Source of the DNA: Impatiens glandulifera
Lineage: Eukaryota; Streptophyta; Magnoliopsida; Ericales; Balsaminaceae
Reading direction: 5' to 3'
Length of the DNA stretch: 64,000 nt
Assembly (NCBI RefSeq): GCF_907164915.1
Contig: NC_061867.1
Location: 43,930,242 to 43,994,241, forward strand
Shown: one piece after another, positions 21,822 to 33,122 of the stretch
How the letters are laid out: every line of letters starts with the position of its first letter
Position numbering within the stretch: the first letter of the stretch is position 1
Notes under the pieces: generated by a model
What the model was told of the DNA's origin: nothing
The model's input: only the letters and a program-made list of their open reading frames with translations
The model's database searches: none
Position numbers and translations under genes: made by a program

Positions 21822-24800
21822 ATGACGGCAAGTGAGAACAGTATCGGACATGAGATTGAAAGATTTGATGGGACAGATTATGCTTTCTCGAGAATGCAGA
21901 TTGAAGATTATCTCTATGGAAAGAAGCTTCATGTTCCTTTGAGTGAGAAACCAGAGAATATGGATGAAGCTGAATGGATACTCCTTGATAGACATGTTTT
22001 GGGAGTTTTCCGATTGACGCTAGCCAAGTCGGTTGCTCACAATGTAGCAAAGGAGAAAACCACAATGGGTCTGATGAAAGCTCTTTCTGATATGTATGAG
22101 AAACCATCTGCTAACAACAAGGTACACTTAATAAAAAGTCTCTTTTACTTAAGAATGGTTGATGGTACTTCTGTTACTACTCATTTGAATGAATTCAATA
22201 CAATTGTGAATTAATTGCTATCTATTGAGATTGATTTTGGAGATGAAGTTAGTGCCCTGATTTTGTTAGCATCTCTACCAAATAGTTGAGAACCTATGAG
22301 GGAAACAATTAGTAATTCAATTGGAAATACTAAACTAAAATTTGTTGAAGTTAGAGATCGTATTCTTGCTGAAAAGGTTCGTAAAATTGATTCTGTTGAA
22401 ACATTCAAAGGTTCTGCTCTGAATGTGGAAAACATGGGTAGAGATAATGATAGAAATTTCAACCGAGGTAAGAGCAGATCTATGTCAAGGAGTAGGAGGA
22501 GTCAGTCCAAGTCTGGACGGACATTTGTGTGTTGGAATTGTGGTAAACAAGGTCATTTAAAGAGGAACTACAATGCACCGAAGAAAAACAGTGATGATAA
22601 AAATGATGCAACCAACGTTATTACAGAATCTATCACTGATGCATTACTTCTGTCTGTTGATAGCCCGATAGATTCATGGGTTTTGGACTCAGGAGCGTCT
22701 TTCCACACCACTGCTCACAAAGAATTATTGGAGAATTATGTGGCTGGAAATTGTGGGAAAATATATCTTGCAGATGGTGAGCCACTGGATATTGTTAGCA
22801 TCAGGAACATCAAATTGAAGATGGCAAATGGTTCTGTTTGGAAGATTAATAAGGTGAGACACATTCCAGGTTTAATGCGTAATCTGATTTCTGTTACACA
22901 ACTTGATGAAGAATGTCACAATTTCAGTTGTGGAAATGGTGCGTGGAAGGTGACTAAAGGAGCAATAGTTGTTGCTCGAGGTCACAAAACTGAAACGTTA
23001 TACACGACTTCAACTTGTAGAAAAGCAGTTGATACTGTACTTGATGACTCGAAGAACAGTGAGTTGTGGCATTGCAGGTTGGGCCATATGAGCGAAAAAG
23101 GGATGAAAAATCTTTTGAAGAATGGACAGATTCAAGAACTGAAGTCTGTTGAACACCAGTTATGTGAAAACTGCATTTTTGGAAAACAGAAACGGGTAAG
23201 TTTCTTAAAGATTGGGAAGGAGCTCAAGAAAGAAAGACTAGAGTTAGTACACACTGATGTGTGGGGACCTACACATGTTACTTCTATTTGCGGATCACAA
23301 TACTACGTGACGTTTATAGATGATTCAACAAGAAAGGTATGAGTATATTTTATGAAGCACAAGTCTGAAGTATTTGCTATTTTCAAGAAATGGAAGACTT
23401 TGGTTGAAAATGAAATAAATTAAAAAGTTAAGTGCTTGAGATCCGACAACAGAGGTGAATATATCAATTCAGATTTCAAAGAGTATTGTGTTGTGAATGA
23501 GATTAGTATGGTGAAGACTGTTCCCCGAATGGCTCAAGAGAATGGAGTAGCTAAACGAATGAATCGAACATTGAACGAGCGTGCTAGAAGCATGAGATTG
23601 CATGTAGGGCTGTCTAAAACCTTCTGGGAAAAAGCTATAAATACTGCTGCCTATTTGATAAACAGGGGACCCTCTGTTCCTCTTGAATTCAGAATTCCTG
23701 AATAAGCCTGGAGAAATAAAAAGGTAAACCTTTCTTATTTGAAAGTGTTTGGTTGTTTATCATATGTTCATATTAATGAATGCGATAAGAGCAAGTCTAA
23801 TAAATGTATTTTTATTAGTTATGGTGATATCGAGTTTGGTTATCGTTTCTGGGATAATCAAATTCGGAAGATCATCCATAGCAGAAATGTTATTTTCAAT
23901 GAACAGGTTCTCTACAAAGATTGTGTTGGGAAGACATCAGATGGTGATTCCAAGTTGGAAGAGACTGGTAGAGTCGATTTGAGAGAATTTTCAAATGAAT
24001 ATATACCGATTGTCGAAGAAGAACAATGTGTTGTTGAAGATGAAATCGTTGAGAACGTGGCCCTAGAGGAAAATCAGCAAATACCGGTTATACAGTTGAG
24101 AAGATCATCAAGGAATCGAAAATCAGTCAAGAGGTGGTCTCCATCTCTGAAGTATATATTGTTGATAGATAGAGGTGAACCTGAATGCTATGAGGAAGCA
24201 ATACAATCTGATAAATCAGTTAAGTGGGAGTCTGCGATAAAGGATGAGATGGACTCTTTGATGTTGAATTAAACTTGGGAGCTCACTGAGCTACCAAAGG
24301 GAAAGAAAACACTTCACAACAAATGGATCTTCAGAATTAAAGAAGAACATGATAAAATCATGAGGTACAACGCAAGATTGGTTGTGAAAGGATTTCAACA
24401 GAAAGAATGTATTGACTACAATGAGATCTTCTCTCTAGTAGTTAAATTGATGACAATTAGAACTATTTTGAGTTTGGTTGTGAAAAAAGACTTTCATCTT
24501 CAACAAATGGATGTCAAAACTGCTTTTCTTCATGGTGATTTAGATGAAGAGATTTACATGCGACAACCAGAAGGATTTGCAATCAAAGGAAAAGATGAGC
24601 TTGTGTGTAAGCTTCAAAAAAGTTTGTATGGTTTGAAATAGGCTCCAAGGCAATGGTACAAGAAGTTTGATAGCTTCATGAAAAGTAACAATTTTCTGAG
24701 GTGTGAAGCTGATCATTGCTGTTATATCAAGAGGTTTGATAAATCGTACATTATTCTACTCCTCTATGTTGATGATATGTTGATTGTTGAAGAAAGCTTG

Positions 24801-25721
24801 TATGAGATTAACAAGCTCAAAAAAGAGTTGTCTGAAAAGTTTGCAATGAAGTATTTGGGTGCTGCAAAACAAATCATTGGGATGAGAATTTTCAGGGATG
24901 AAGAAGTTCTCAAGCTTTCACAAGAAGAATATGTGAAGAAAGTTTTTAGCAGGTTTAACTTGTATGATGCAAAACCAGTTACTACCCCCTTAACTAGTCA
25001 CTTCAGACTATCTAAAGATCAGTCGCCTTCAACAGAGGAGGAGAAAAATTACATGTCCACTGTTCCATATGCCCTTTGTCATTGGTTGTATTACGTATGC
25101 GAAGGTTTGCACAAGACCAGACATAGCACATGCAATGGGAGTTGTTAGCAGGTTCATGAGCAACCCGGGTAGACAATATTGGGAAACAGTAAAGTGGATA
25201 CTACGATACTTAAGAGGAAGTACGAGTCTCGATTTGTGTTTTCGAAAGTCTAATATGGGTTTGAAATGATATATTGATGCTGACAATGGTGGTGATGTTG
25301 ATAGTAGGAAGAGCCAACAAGGTGCATTTATACTTTGGGAGGTACTGCAATCAGTTGGGTTTCAAAATTGCAGAAGATTGTTTCTCTTTCTAGTTGTAAG
25401 ACAGAGTATGTTGCTGTGACAGAGGCTGCTAAGGAGATGATGTGGTTACAACCTTTTTTGCTAGAATTGAGTCAAGACTACGAGGGAAGTGTGTTGCGAT
25501 ACGACAGTCAGGGTGCCATTCATTTGGAAAAGAATCCTGTTTATCATGTCAGGACGAAGCATATACAGGTTCGTTATCATTTAATCCGGTCAGCTTTAGA
25601 AGATGGAGTATTAGCTCTTGAGAAGATTCCCAGGAGTGAGAATCCAGCTGATATATTGACGAAAGCTGTGACAAATGAGAAACTGAAGTTGTGTGCAATT
25701 TCAGTTGGTCTTCTTCGTTAA
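21822..25721 (+). pseudogene. copia gag-pol, multiply broken
   Basis: One frame holds from the ATG at 21822 to about 25070, with stops at 22212, 22287, 23340, 23421, 23703, 24270 and 24639; frameshifts follow near 25070 and between 25270 and 25330, and a further stop at 25267. Recognisable blocks are: gag; a zinc knuckle CWNCGKQGHLKRNY whose fourth Cys is Tyr (22530-22575); protease WVLDSGASFHTT; GAG-pre-integrase ELWHCRLGHMSEKGM; integrase with HTDVWGP, RSDNRGEY and the Glu-side QENGVAKRMN; RT with MDVKTAFLHGDL and YVDDM (24765); and RNase H with LSSCKTEY and RTKHIQVRYH, ending GLLR. Family role: reverse transcription and integration. Confidence 0.9.
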
Positions 25722-25783
25722 GACACCAGATGGAAAACCACTACCGATCGAGAGATGATGAAGTTAGTCTTCAAGTGGTAGAT

Positions 25784-26146
25784 TGTTGAGTTATGGAGCC
25801 TACACTTATAATAAACTCTACATTGTTAATTAGAGTTTATTGAGTTTTTTTTGGTTTTGGGTTTGGCCTGACTAAAGTTAATTAGGTTTATTACCTGAAT
25901 GTTTACCCAATAAATATGTAATTATTAAGAGTTTACATTAAAAAAGATAGAATTCTAGAGATAAAGTGTGAGGCAAAAAACTCTGTATTTCTTCTTCTTA
26001 TTCATAGTAAAATCTGGTGGTGACTGAAATGGACGTAGCTCAATTTGAGTGACCCACTATAAATCTGTGTCTTCTTGTGTTCTTATTTCTTGTATTTTTA
26101 CAGATTATTTCAAAAATGTCGGATTTGGGAGATACAAATCCTAACA
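25784..26146 (+). repeat. 3' LTR of copia element (21416-26146)
   Basis: 363 bp, same ends as the 5' LTR. The upstream polypurine tract is weak (AAGTGGTAGAT). Confidence 0.92.
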
Positions 26147-26368
26147 TTTTACCCCTCAACCTATAATTGCATTATTCTAAATTCATAACATACATCCTCA
26201 ATACCTCAAATATAAAACAAATCAACCTATATCATCAAGAGCTAAATATAAAACAAATCCTAAATTTCCTAAAGTATCATAAAAACCCTTCTTTAAAAGA
26301 CAACTTTCTGATTTCCTTTTAAACACTTAATGCATTTCTAAAATGTACTTAGAAACTGTCTATCAATG

Positions 26369-26843
26369 TGTTACGACTTGTTTCGTAAGGTGTGTTTTGG
26401 GTTCAAGAATCAAGTTCTTGATCTATAAGACCGGTGGAAATTCTACAATCAAAGGGCATCGGAAGGTTTTCGATAGAGAATTTAGGGGGAGGGGATAGAT
26501 GAATCAAGGGTGCGAAGAGAAATACTGTTGGTCTATACCAAACAGTCCATAGTAAATAATAATAGACGAATAGAGTCGAAGTTCATATCTTCATTATTCT
26601 ATTCATGGGTCCTTAGGGAAGAAAGATCATCCTTATATAGGTGATGTCTTGCCCCATAATATTCGGTTACAACAAATACTAGAAAATAACAGAATTCGGT
26701 TTGTAAAATAGAAAAGGAAAGCAAAACAAAATATTAATACAACAAAACAGAAATCTGGCCCATGTGCACACTAGGACCGAGACCGGGTGCCGAGGAAGGT
26801 TGCTGGAATTTATAGTAGGACCGAGGCCCTTGATGCGTAGGCC
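26369..26843 (-). repeat. 3' LTR of gag-only element, lacking its first few bases
   Basis: Same sequence as the 5' LTR up to GGCCTACGC, but the expected TGTTA start is replaced by CATCG. The LTR start is therefore lost at the point where internal sequence joins it. Confidence 0.85.
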
Positions 26844-26868
26844 CGATGGCTGGTGTTCGTTTGTTGGG

Positions 26869-27825
26869 TTATTGGGTGAGCCCTTTGATTATTTTTTGGA
26901 AATTTTCAAGAGCGTCTTCCAAAACAAGTGAAACACTTAGGCATTCGTTCTTGCTGATTATTTGTACCGTGGCAACAACATTATGATTTTCCAAGGCCTT
27001 TTCTAGGTGGCTGTCTTGTATTATGTTGACCCGCGACCGAGGGGCACCTTGCTGGACCGAGAAAGTGTGCAAGATAATGACACGTTCGTCCCTTGTCTCA
27101 AGCACCAAAGGTGGGTCATAAAACCCTGGTTCTTGGACGGGTTCTTGAACTCGTTCTTGGACTTCTTGATGATTAGGCGGGGCCATGAACAATCTGGATT
27201 TGCACCTATGATTGGGCTCCCAATTATCATTGCAAGTATAGCGCCGGTCTTCCTTGGGATCGGTTGTCCGGTTTTTGCTTGGCCAGACCGTGTTAACAAT
27301 GCATTGTTTGGGCAGCAGCGGCGGTTTGGCGCTATACAAGGGCATGCGACCGAATTGCAGCAAGAGATCTTTCTTGAATTTATTCCACGTCAATGCTTCC
27401 ATATGGTTGCGATTCCGCAAATATGATTCATGCCACGTTCTTGCCTCTTTTGAGAAGTGAGTGCGGACAATGTCCAGCTTTGTGGCATCATTCGTCTTGC
27501 TCTCCCTAAACACTTGCTCGACAAATAAGAGCCAACCCTCCAAATCAGTCCCATCAAATTCAGGAATATCAATATTTGTGAGCCGGTTTGGAGGAAGGTG
27601 GTAAGAAGCAATAACATGGGGTCGGGTGCGGGGATCTTGACCATTATTAAACACACCTTTTTCAATGGCTGTCAAGTTTTTTCCAGCAGCATACCTTCTG
27701 TCCATATTTTGCTGAAAGGCATTGTGCAAGGCAGCCTGTTCGGTCATGTGTTGTTGCTGCAGGGCAGTATTCATGGATACATATTGTTGGGTCAGCCCTT
27801 CGAGTAGGGTCTTAAGATCATTCAT
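26869..27825 (-). CDS. Ty3/gypsy gag protein (intact ORF)
   Basis: An uninterrupted 318-aa ORF with ATG at 27825, about 40 bases after the primer site. Residues about 1-50 are Gln-rich and helical. Residues about 85-160 carry the gypsy gag core: IPEFDGTDLEGWLLFVEQVF, then a Trp in ARTWHESYL and WNKFKKDLLLQF. Around residue 197 is a C...GHRCK-like zinc-knuckle remnant (YTCNDNWEPNHRCKSRLF), wording typical of chromoviral-type gag. The last third is short and stops before any protease motif. Gag would form the cytoplasmic particle. It may be translated if transcribed, but there is no sign of that here. Confidence 0.8.
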   Translation of the reverse strand: MNDLKTLLEGLTQQYVSMNTALQQQHMTEQAALHNAFQQNMDRRYAAGKNLTAIEKGVFNNGQDPRTRPHVIASYHLPPNRLTNIDIPEFDGTDLEGWLLFVEQVFRESKTNDATKLDIVRTHFSKEARTWHESYLRNRNHMEALTWNKFKKDLLLQFGRMPLYSAKPPLLPKQCIVNTVWPSKNRTTDPKEDRRYTCNDNWEPNHRCKSRLFMAPPNHQEVQERVQEPVQEPGFYDPPLVLETRDERVIILHTFSVQQGAPRSRVNIIQDSHLEKALENHNVVATVQIISKNECLSVSLVLEDALENFQKIIKGLTQ

Positions 27826-27865
27826 CTTTGCTGCTATCTGGTTTCTTTCATTTGAGGATCGTCTT

Positions 27866-27877
27866 GCTCTGATACCA
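27866..27877 (-). other. Primer-binding site (initiator Met tRNA)
   Basis: The minus strand reads TGGTATCAGAGC, four bases inside the 5' LTR. Confidence 0.9.
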
Positions 27878-27881
27878 AGAA

Positions 27882-28361
27882 TGTTACGACTTGTTTCGTA
27901 AGGTGTGTTTTGGGTTCAAGAATCAAGTTCTTGATCTATAAGACCGGTGGAAATTCTACAATCAAAGGACAGCGGAAGGTTTTCGATAGAGAATTTAGGG
28001 GGAGGGGATAGAAGAATCAAGGGTGCGAAGAGAAATACTGTTGGTCTATACCAAACAGTCCATAGTAAATAATAATAAACGAATAGGGTCGAAGTTCATA
28101 TCTTCATTATTCTATTCATGGGTCCTTGGGGAAGAAAGATCATCCTTATATAAGTGATGTCTTGCCCCATAATATTCGGTTACAACAAATACTAGAAAAT
28201 AACAGAATTCAGTTTGTAAAATAGAAAAGGAAAGGAAAACAAAATATTAATACAACAAAACAGAAATCTGGCCCATGTGCACACTAGGACCGAGACCGGG
28301 TGCCGAGGAAGGTTGCTGGAATTTATTCTAGGACCGAGGCCCTTGATGCGTAGGCCTAACA
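27882..28361 (-). repeat. 5' LTR of gag-only element
   Basis: 480 bp with termini TGTTA...TAACA. Its minus-strand sequence starts TGTTAGGCCTACGC. Confidence 0.88.
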
Positions 28362-28861
28362 CAATGTTAGAATCAAACCAAGAATCAACGCATAGAATGA
28401 GACCTACACAAACACATTCCATTTTTAGTTGAAACTGATTATTTCTTTTCTAGCTAGTCGGAACACCTAAACCAATCAATACTCATTACACATCACATTC
28501 ATAGGTAATTCATGTCAATAAACATCAATAGTTAATAAGAATTAGTAACCACGTCTTGGTTAATTCTTGGTTAATTGGTTTACCATAAAAAGAAAAGCAA
28601 TTGCTTAGATCAAAGGCTGGTTCTCTTTGGGTTTTAAAAAAAACTCCATAAAACTCAAATTTTCAATTAATCATTTCTCAACAATCAAATCACTCATTTC
28701 ATTAACCAAAATACTAAAATACTCTTTATTTTAAATTATTATTTTTTATTTTATTTATATATATTTATACCTTTTAAGTATTTTTACTAAAAATAATTTA
28801 AAAAAAAAAAACAATTCGAACAAAGGGCAAAAATAGAATGATTTTAGAAATCTTACACAAG

Positions 28862-29120
28862 TGCTGACATGCTCCGATTTTGAATAAGAGAGAGAAAGTG
28901 TATTAAAAATTATATGTGTATATATTTGTTGAGGCATCAGCTTCTATTTATATACATCATCTAAGGTTAATATTGTATTTACACATAAGAATTTAAATTA
29001 AAAAAATCTAAAAAGAAATATGTACGAGTAACGGCCATGTGCACTTCAAAATTATGTTATAGAAAAGAATATATGGTGTGTGCCAGATGAGTGTTGGATG
29101 ATACTGTAATTAGTTCTTCA
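28862..29120 (-). repeat. 3' LTR of a degraded copia element
   Basis: The minus strand starts TGAAGAAC right after a polypurine-like GCTTGAGGGAGT, and contains TGTATATAAATAG (about 28945-28957) as TATA box. The left boundary is a guess from a TG dinucleotide at 28862. Confidence 0.5.
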
Positions 29121-29570
29121 ACTCCCTCAAGCTGGAACGAGGTGGATATTTAACGAGCCTAACTTGAGATGGAGAGAATGAAATTGAGGGAGATTGAGCG
29201 CTTTCGTAAAAATATCAGCCACTTGAGGAGCTCACATGCTCAGGAAGAATTAACCAATCCTTATATTTATTTCGTGTCCAAGTGCCAATAAATGTCCAAG
29301 TGCTTTGTGCGTTCGTGGAATACTGGATTAGCCGTGATATGAAGTGCAACTTTGTTATCACAAAAAAGTTTAATGAGGGTAGAATTGATAGTACGAAGAT
29401 TATTCATAATGTAACTTATCCACTAGAGTTCATAAATTGTGACTGCCAAACTTCGATACTCTATTGTGGAGTTATTTCTTATTCCATAGATTTTTTAGAT
29501 TGATCTCCTTTGAGAGTTGGCTTATCGAATGGTTGGTACACGTCCATCCAACATTCTAACTTGGGCAAGG
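29121..29570 (-). pseudogene. copia RNase H remnant
   Basis: On the minus strand, with frame changes, the order is YRSLAVTIYEL, WISYIMNNL, LFCDNKVALHITANPVFHE, RTKHLDI and ADIFTKALNLPQFHSLHLKL. These are the end of a copia RNase H domain and the usual C-terminus before the polypurine tract. The 5' part of the element is not recognisable upstream of about 29570. Confidence 0.8.
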
Positions 29571-30690
29571 GATGTCCTTAAAAGTAACATTGTTGATTAG
29601 GAGAGTCTCCAACTATGTCCCATGGTCAACAACAAGCTTGGGAAGGATAGGAACACTACGAAATCCCTAATTACTACTAGCAAACCATGTTAGGAATGCA
29701 AGGATGTGGACCCATTAACTAATAATAAGGGTATTTTGAAATCAAAACTTAAGCCTTCCTTAGGTATGTCCTCAAACCATAATGCATTGTGTAATCGAGA
29801 ATGTTGATTTTTTCTTAGCTAATTGCCCTAGTAATGTATGAACAAATAGTTGTAGGACATTTACTACAAGTGTTGAGGAATGTGAAATAAAGATATTTTT
29901 GATCAAAACGATTATGGTGTTTTGAAATAGTGTAGTTAGTAATAATATTGTTTTAAATGAAAATGAAAATTTAAATGTTGGGACTTTAGTTGCACATGTT
30001 GTCCTAACTCTCTAGGGTATGAAAAATTCTTGTGAATCTGGCTGCACACAAGGATAATGTATGCTTGGATATAATGTAGTTAGTGGAGGAAATGGTTAAT
30101 TTTCATGCTGGGCATGCTATAAAAGATAACACTATCGGTTGTTTTGAGTTTTACGATTGAAGACGGTGTTCTGAGTTTTGGTAATTGTGAAGGGGTGTAG
30201 TATTTTTTTTTTTAAAACAACTTAACGTAATTTTATTAAGAATTCAAAAGTGAGAGAAATTTTCAATTATCAAAGTTAGACAAACCATAGTTTTGATTAA
30301 AAAAAATCAAACAACTTAGAGTATTTGATTAAAAACAAACAAAAAATAGATATTACAAAAACAAACAACTAAAGTATACAAATCTTACTACTTAACATTC
30401 TTGTTCAATTTAGCCAACATCTTTTCCTCTGCTTTCGGATCCCAATATGATTCTATCGCAGCCCAACCACTTTGTCTAATCACATGTTTAGCTCTAAACT
30501 TCATTATTTGTGATTGAACATCATTTGATAATGACTATTTGTGAGCATTGACCTCTTTCCCTTGGATTAGTTTTTTTAAAGGACTAATTTGATAATGACC
30601 TGTTTGATAATGACTAATTTGATAAAAAGATTTATGTTTCGGTATTTTAAAATTTTTACATTTACTTGCACATTCATTTGCTTCATTTTT
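29571..30690. other. Intergenic, no gene seen
   Basis: Nothing certain. Near 30380-30530 the minus strand reads HVIRQSGWAAIESYWDPKAEEKM, which has the look of a protein remnant, but I cannot assign it. Confidence 0.4.
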
Positions 30691-30699
30691 GTCTGATTT

Positions 30700-31950
30700 G
30701 TTTCGGTCTACCTTCAAAGTTTCATTACTTTCCTCCACTGCATTCTTATCACTTCCTTTTCTGATTTTCCTTTACTTTCATTCCCTGATTCTTTCCCCTT
30801 TTTCATCCTCTGATTCTTCTTCTTTTTCATCCTCTAATTCTTCTCCTTCTTCTTCCTCTAATTCTTCATCTTTCATTTCTTTCGATTCTTCATCATTCTC
30901 ACTCTCATTCTCATCCTCTATATCTTCATATTTAGCTTCCTCATTCTGATTTTCTGATTCTTCAGTTTTAGCTTTCTCATTCTACTTCTGAACATGCAGC
31001 TTTTTTTTAATGTTCTTCAATTGCTTCTGGAAAGTTCAAAAATATTGCATAACGCACATGTATTTGACCTCCATTCATCCGTAATATCCATGTATGTGAG
31101 TTTGCCTATTCTGTCAACTACTATCATCTTTGATGGTAAATTGCTTTTAAGATGCATTTCAATGCTCATTCTAGTATATGTGGTGTGTTCGTTTTCCTGC
31201 ATTATACATATGAGTTGGATTTTTCCTTTGTTTGAACCAAATTTGGGTTGTTTCCTTCGGTTTGTTGAGTAGATTCGTAGTTTCAGACCATTTTTCTGGC
31301 TTCATACAGTTTGACCTAACATATGTGTGTCCCATTTTTTGGAATATTTTCCAGATTTATTTCTTAATTGAATTTCAAGAAATAGAGATCATGGATATTT
31401 GATGATACATTTTCTAATCACATATGCTCCCATTGCTTTAGCAAAGCATCTTAGTGACTATGAAAGATACACGATTCATACCTATGTAGTTTCTAACAAC
31501 TACATTTTCCCAATCTTTAATGCATTTTCCTCCACTTCAGCAGGTGATTTAAACTCAAAAGGGGATTTAAGAATCTCAACTTTTGGTTTAAAATCTACTA
31601 AGTAAGTTTTGCCTTTATATTTCTCTTGATCTTTAGCTTTATGTCATGCATTTTTCTTTCAGACTTTATTAACTTTCCAGCTAGAATTGCTTCTGATAGT
31701 ACATGTCTTGGTTTTGGGCACTTCATAAGTTCCCTCATTGTTTCCACAGACCAGATAACTATCTTCTTGTATTCCTCCAGTTTTAGTAAGTTCCAATCCT
31801 AAAGATAGTGAATATTGAGTTGGACAATAGTTTGTAGTGTTTTTTCTTTACTCAGCACAATCTCTCATTTCTTTTCTTGGAACAACAATTTCATAATTTG
31901 ATTCTTTAGTCCATAATTTGCTCTTTCGTTGTATATCCAACCTTTCAATT
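30700..31950 (-). pseudogene. LINE ORF1-like remnant (DUF4283 and CCHC-type), broken
   Basis: The minus strand, with frame changes and stops, gives VEILKSPFEFKSPAEVEENA and NRVSFIVTKML near 31560-31440. Between 31202 and 31017 it gives YTRMSIEMHLKSNLPSKMIV followed by ...EWRSNTCALCNIFEHS-like sequence. The last block has the order of DUF4283-plus-zinc-knuckle proteins encoded by plant LINE retrotransposons and their domesticated copies. The following Glu/Lys/Ser-rich stretch (30950-30700) is low complexity. No reverse transcriptase was found. Assignment is by motif shape only. Confidence 0.4.
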
Positions 31951-32214
31951 CCCATATTTTTTTTATTTCAAACTCAAACTTTTAGTTTATTTCTTCATTT
32001 TTCCCTCAATCTTCTAAGAGCTCTATTTCTGTATTTTCGTTTTCTCAGAGCTTTGTTTCTGTTCTATTTCATCTATCATTTTCTTACTTGAATCGATTTC
32101 CACAAAGTCATGCACTTCTTTTTCTTATTCCTATTATTTCTCCCCATCTTAGTAGAAATTCTAAATAATGCATGAAATCAAGAATGCAAACAACTTAACC
32201 AAACCCAATTTACT

Positions 32215-32490
32215 TACAACCGGGAATAACCTACGATCGAGAATGACCGTACACTAGTGAACTAGTGACCCTGTTTCATAACCCAACGATCTAACGACCA
32301 AAAGCAGTCGATGACCGATTATAATTAACCCTACCGACCTAGAGCAACTCTATCACAACTATATATTACCACAACCCATCGACTGAGAGAATCTTCAACC
32401 GAACGACCGAGAGAATTGGCGACCTAGCAACCGAGCAAATCAATGACCGAACGACCGAAAGGATCAACGATCGAGAGCATTTTCCGACCT
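32215..32490. repeat. Degenerate CGACCGAGAG repeat
   Basis: About a dozen variants of (AA)CGACCGA(GAG) spaced 10-25 bp. The motif is close to the inverse of the CTCGGTC motif in the LTR repeat at 17700-18170, so this may be a relic of the same LTR family. Confidence 0.5.
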
Positions 32491-32497
32491 TTATTTC

Positions 32498-32985
32498 GTG
32501 ACACAAGTAGTTCACGACCAATTATTGGACAAAAGTACCTCCAAAATCATATGGGACTTTTTAAAGAGCAAGTATGAAGGTAATGAGAAGATAAAAAGAT
32601 CATTACTGAATACTCTACATAAAGAATTCAAAATACTTGAGATGAAGAAAAACGAGAACAGAAATGACTACATTGCTAGAGTTGTAGTAGTAGCTAATAA
32701 GATGCGAAATAATTGTGAAATGATTAAATAATCTACACTAATAAAAATATTCTTATAACATTAACAAAGAGGTTAATGTATGTGGTGGTTGTTATTTAAG
32801 AAGTAAATGATACTCGTTAAATGACAGTTAATGAACTTCAAAGTTCTTTAGCTTACATGAGTAGAAATTCAAGTGTTTTGCAAAAAAGATGATTAAGTTC
32901 TTATAGTAACAAGTGAAGAAAAAGGAGGAAAATGTGGTTACCGAGGAAAAGACAAATGAAAATATTTTGAGAAATTGGTCACATT
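32498..32985 (+). pseudogene. copia gag fragment (outermost element of the nest), left part
   Basis: 32498-32731 reads as a UBN2-type copia gag: TSKIIWDFLKSKYEGNEKIK, then LLNTLHKEFKILEMKKNEN. Beyond 32731, with frame changes, comes TVNELQSSLAYMSRNS-like and TSEEKGG-like sequence, the normal continuation toward a zinc knuckle. It is cut at about 32990 by the LTR of another copia element and seems to resume at 37476. Confidence 0.75.
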
Positions 32986-32989
32986 GTAT

Positions 32990-33048
32990 ATTTTAAAGAT
33001 CTCATATAAAATTTCCCCAAGTCTTGTGAGTTTTTTGTACTTGGGACA
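32990..33048 (+). repeat. Truncated 5' LTR of second nested copia element
   Basis: About 59 bp (AAAGATCTCATATAAAATTT...) match the end of the LTR at 37205-37469 with a few changes; the first about 200 bp are missing. A primer site follows directly. Confidence 0.75.
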
Positions 33049-33050
33049 AT

Positions 33051-33062
33051 TGGTATCAGAAC
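33051..33062 (+). other. Primer-binding site, one base off consensus
   Basis: TGGTATCAGAAC; the consensus has G at the penultimate position. Confidence 0.8.
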
Positions 33063-33122
33063 ATTAGGTGCATGTCTAAAATCATCTAATGAGATCAAAT
33101 ATCGATCGGTACAAGGTCATTA

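Larger units (their letters stand above)
21416..26146 (+). mobile_element. Ty1/copia retrotransposon, near full length, inactive
   Basis: Two LTRs flank gag-pol in copia order (gag, protease, integrase, RT, RNase H). The flanking pentamers are TTCTA (21411-21415) and TTTTA (26147-26151), a target duplication with one change. By eye the LTRs differ at roughly 30 of about 365 positions, so the insertion is old. Many nonsense codons and two frameshifts inactivate it. Confidence 0.92.
26369..28361 (-). mobile_element. Non-autonomous gag-only Ty3/gypsy-type element
   Basis: Two LTRs flank about 1 kb containing only a gag ORF. A perfect pentamer CAATG flanks the element (26364-26368 and 28362-28366). 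By eye the LTRs differ at about a dozen of 475 positions, so it is younger than the copia element next door. The primer site lies at 27866-27877. Protease, RT, RNase H and integrase are all missing, so mobilisation would need enzymes from a relative. Confidence 0.88.

Noticed and set aside
27007..27665. Open frames of 68-139 aa on both strands inside the gypsy gag
   Set aside because: They are shadows of the 318-aa gag ORF.
30689..30949. Ser/Phe-rich plus-strand open frame
   Set aside because: It is the reverse of a Glu/Lys/Asp-rich low-complexity stretch in the minus-strand LINE-like remnant.
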